Assembly (NCBI GenBank): GCA_025353045.1
Contig: JANXRK010000020.1
Location: 1 to 5,447, forward strand
From: Candidatus Tayloriibacteriota bacterium
Lineage (GTDB): Bacteria; Patescibacteriota; Minisyncoccia; Phycocordibacterales; PALSA-1337
Reading direction: 5' to 3'
DNA length: 5,447 bases
Below are positions 3,778 through 5,447 of this stretch, one piece after another. Position 1 is the stretch's first letter. Every line of letters starts with the position of its first letter. The notes under the pieces were generated by a model. The model searched no databases. It was not told the origin of the DNA and worked only from the letters and a program-made list of their open reading frames with translations. Made by a program: the position numbers and the translations under genes.

Positions 3778-4638
3778 TGTTTGATGCACAGGACAAAAAT
3801 GTGTTCCTCTTCCACCAACGACAATTCTTTTTATAATTCCTTTGCAACCTTTTTTTCTACAAGACTCGTCGGTCTTTTGATATGCCATGTGCTTTTCTTG
3901 AAATTTGCCAGGTTCACCGTGAATATTTCGATAGTCCGACATCGAATCTCCTCCAAAATCGATACCAAGTGCCAACGTTGTTCGAATGGCTTTATAAAGT
4001 TTCTTAAGTCTTGGCTCAGGGATTTTCTTTACAGTACTTTCTGGATGAATATATGCTCGCCAGAGACTTTCATCACTATAAATATTTCCAATGCCCGCAA
4101 TCAGTGTTTGATCCAGTAGAGCTAACTTTATTTTCCAATGAGGCTTTTTATAAATTTGTTCTTTGAAGATTTTAAAAGTAAAATCTTTTTCTAAAGGCTC
4201 CGGACCAATATCTTTGAGATGAATTGTTTTGTGAAGAGCAGGGGAATCTAGGAGTGTGACTTTTGCAAATTTTCTCATATCGGAAAGTTCCATAGTTTTT
4301 CCATTTGAAAAAGTCACGATGAAATGAATGAATCTATTAAAAGGGTCTGCGCGATTATAATCTCCATACATCAAATGCCCAGTCATTTTCATATGAACAA
4401 GAATAGTCGTTTTGTTCGACAAATGAATCAAGATATTTTTCGCTCGGCGAGTAACGCTTGTAACTTTTGCTTTGAGAATTTTATTTTTAAAATCTTTAAA
4501 ATACTTCGGATCTTTTATTGTATCGCCACCATAAAAATATGAACTGTTATAATCCGTCCAAACGTCCACGATAATAAGCCCAGAAATGGCTCTGTTTAGT
4601 CCTGAAACCGTGGTTTGTACTTCGGGCAATTCTGGCAT
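3766..4638 (-). CDS. mutM: Formamidopyrimidine-DNA glycosylase (Fpg/MutM)
   Basis: The enzyme removes oxidised purines such as 8-oxoguanine and nicks the abasic site. After Met removal the chain begins PELPEV, with the catalytic N-terminal proline and Glu3. RRAKNIL (64-70) carries the conserved Lys67. MTG at 85-87 and DMRKF at 120-124 provide the Met, Arg and Phe that fill the gap left by the flipped base. LLDQTLIAGIGNIYSDE (174-190) is the helix-two-turn-helix with Asn185. The C-terminal zinc finger is unusual: Cys260-x4-Cys265-x16-Cys282-x2-His285 instead of Cys-x2-Cys-x16-Cys-x2-Cys, while the GGRGTHFCP arginine (Arg277) is kept. At 290 residues it is slightly longer than the usual 270. 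The start ATG at 4638 has a TATAAG box six bases upstream and no Shine-Dalgarno. The stop is TAG. It diverges from the amidase gene and converges on the toxin. Confidence 0.97.
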   Translation of the reverse strand: MPELPEVQTTVSGLNRAISGLIIVDVWTDYNSSYFYGGDTIKDPKYFKDFKNKILKAKVTSVTRRAKNILIHLSNKTTILVHMKMTGHLMYGDYNRADPFNRFIHFIVTFSNGKTMELSDMRKFAKVTLLDSPALHKTIHLKDIGPEPLEKDFTFKIFKEQIYKKPHWKIKLALLDQTLIAGIGNIYSDESLWRAYIHPESTVKKIPEPRLKKLYKAIRTTLALGIDFGGDSMSDYRNIHGEPGKFQEKHMAYQKTDESCRKKGCKGIIKRIVVGGRGTHFCPVHQTLFK

Positions 4639-4665
4639 ACAATTCTTATATTACACTTTTACAAA
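4639..4665. promoter_or_regulatory. 27-bp divergent promoter gap between mutM and the amidase
   Basis: The two start codons are separated by 27 bp. For mutM, TATAAG (4650-4645, minus) ends six bases before the ATG, with TAATAT (4653-4648) an overlapping alternative. For the amidase, TACACT (4652-4657, plus) ends eight bases before the ATG, with TATATT (4647-4652) as an alternative. The -10 boxes overlap, so any -35 elements would have to lie inside the opposite gene; I see no good TTGACA match at the right distance on either side. Confidence 0.4.
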
Positions 4666-5447
4666 ATGAAATACTACAAATATAGTATCATCGCCTTTAT
4701 AGCTCTCGCGGTTGTGGGAACACCTTGGCTCATTGCGGTGTATCCGAGTAGTACTCGTTTTGTAGATAATATCTTTACCTATGTCGGAAAAGGTGTGGCG
4801 GCGGTTTTCTTTCAGCCTGGAATTACATCCACACAACTGCATGTTAAATACAATGCAATCTCTCAGAGTAGCACTCAACCAAAAGTTCGCATCATGATTG
4901 TGCCAGGACACGAGCCAGGTTTTGGTGGAACAGAATATAAAAATCTTAAAGAAAGAGAAATGACGGTTGATCTCGCTCAGGATTTACAAGGTTTTTTCCA
5001 AAACAATTCTCATTATGAAGTTATCGTAGCTCGAGACAAAAATGCCTGGAATAGCGATCTTGAAAGTTATTTTAAAAATAATTGGGACGATATTGCTGCT
5101 TTCGTAAAGACAAATAAGGAAGAAATGATTCATTTAGTAAATGATGGAAGTGTTCACAAGGTGGCTGATGGGGTAATACACAACACTGCTCCCCAAAATA
5201 CTGCGCTGAGACTTTATGGAATAAATAAATGGAACAATGAAAACCATGTTGATATCGCTATCCATATTCATTTCAATGATTATCCACGAAGTAATAAAGG
5301 TTCACCAGGGCAATACTCTGGTATCGCCATCTATGTCCCTGAAAAACAATATTCAAATAGTGCCACCACAAGGACAATTGCCGATGCAGTATTTCGAAGA
5401 CTTTCAAAATATAATGCTTTAAGTAATTTACCAAAAGAGACAGCAGG
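4666..5447 (+). CDS. N-acetylmuramoyl-L-alanine amidase (Amidase_3), membrane-anchored; 3' end outside the window
   Basis: The reading frame is open from ATG 4666 to the window edge (260 full codons), so the C-terminus is missing. Residues 1-26 are a short basic start followed by a hydrophobic stretch (YSIIAFIALAVVGTPWLIAVY), a signal anchor that would place the enzyme outside the membrane. The catalytic domain follows at about 74. MIVPGHEPGFGG (77-88) has the first zinc ligand His82, KEREMTVDLAQDL (95-107) has Glu98, and DIAIHIHFND (196-205) has the H-x-N histidine His202. These three form the metal site of the family. The final catalytic glutamate, normally in a late VE-type motif, lies beyond the window. 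The enzyme cuts the bond between MurNAc and L-Ala in peptidoglycan, for cell separation or wall remodelling. The usual PGHGG is PGHEPGFGG here. No Shine-Dalgarno is present. Confidence 0.88.
   Translation, partial: MKYYKYSIIAFIALAVVGTPWLIAVYPSSTRFVDNIFTYVGKGVAAVFFQPGITSTQLHVKYNAISQSSTQPKVRIMIVPGHEPGFGGTEYKNLKEREMTVDLAQDLQGFFQNNSHYEVIVARDKNAWNSDLESYFKNNWDDIAAFVKTNKEEMIHLVNDGSVHKVADGVIHNTAPQNTALRLYGINKWNNENHVDIAIHIHFNDYPRSNKGSPGQYSGIAIYVPEKQYSNSATTRTIADAVFRRLSKYNALSNLPKETA

Noticed and set aside
3781..4542. Plus-strand ORFs of 112 and 72 codons opposite mutM
   Set aside because: mutM is unambiguous and these are its antisense frames with biased composition.
4651..5422. Short ORFs of 86 codons (minus) and 61 codons (plus) in the last 800 bases
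   Set aside because: Both overlap the open amidase frame, which carries all the expected metal-binding motifs.

Overview
The window looks like a piece of an AT-rich genome from the Candidate Phyla Radiation (Patescibacteria, probably a Parcubacteria/Paceibacteria-type lineage). This is inferred from gene style, not from a phylogenetic marker. Proteins are short, intergenic gaps are small, no gene has a convincing Shine-Dalgarno sequence, several genes seem to be read from leaderless transcripts, and the gene types (small DoxX protein, short SpoU methyltransferase, MutM with a variant zinc finger) fit that group. The standard genetic code works throughout; no in-frame UGA has to be read as an amino acid.

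Layout. 1-123 is the 3' end of a plus-strand gene, possibly a branched-chain aminotransferase. From 2679 down to 221 everything reads on the minus strand: a DoxX-like membrane protein, tRNA-Lys(UUU), an uncharacterised HExxH zinc-metallopeptidase-like protein, a 36-codon ORF resembling the start of RecA, and an alpha/beta hydrolase. The gaps at 120-206 and 1001-1131 carry two copies of a composite repeat with a conserved hairpin, and a fragment of it touches the 3' end of the tRNA.

From 2715 to 3777 the genes read on the plus strand: a SpoU/TrmH-family RNA methyltransferase, then a complete type II toxin-antitoxin operon (DinJ/RelB-type antitoxin, YafQ-type mRNA interferase) with its own strong promoter and a two-palindrome candidate operator. 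The toxin 3' end overlaps the convergent mutM gene (formamidopyrimidine-DNA glycosylase). Only 27 bp upstream of mutM a divergent gene for a membrane-anchored N-acetylmuramoyl-L-alanine amidase begins and runs off the end of the window.

The genes do not form one pathway. They are housekeeping functions (tRNA, RNA methylation, DNA repair, cell-wall cleavage) with one self-contained toxin-antitoxin module. I see no new multi-gene defence or biosynthetic system. The most interesting signals are the -10 box to ATG spacing that implies leaderless mRNAs, the repeat family with its conserved hairpin, the RecA-like remnant, and the helically phased operator of the toxin-antitoxin operon.
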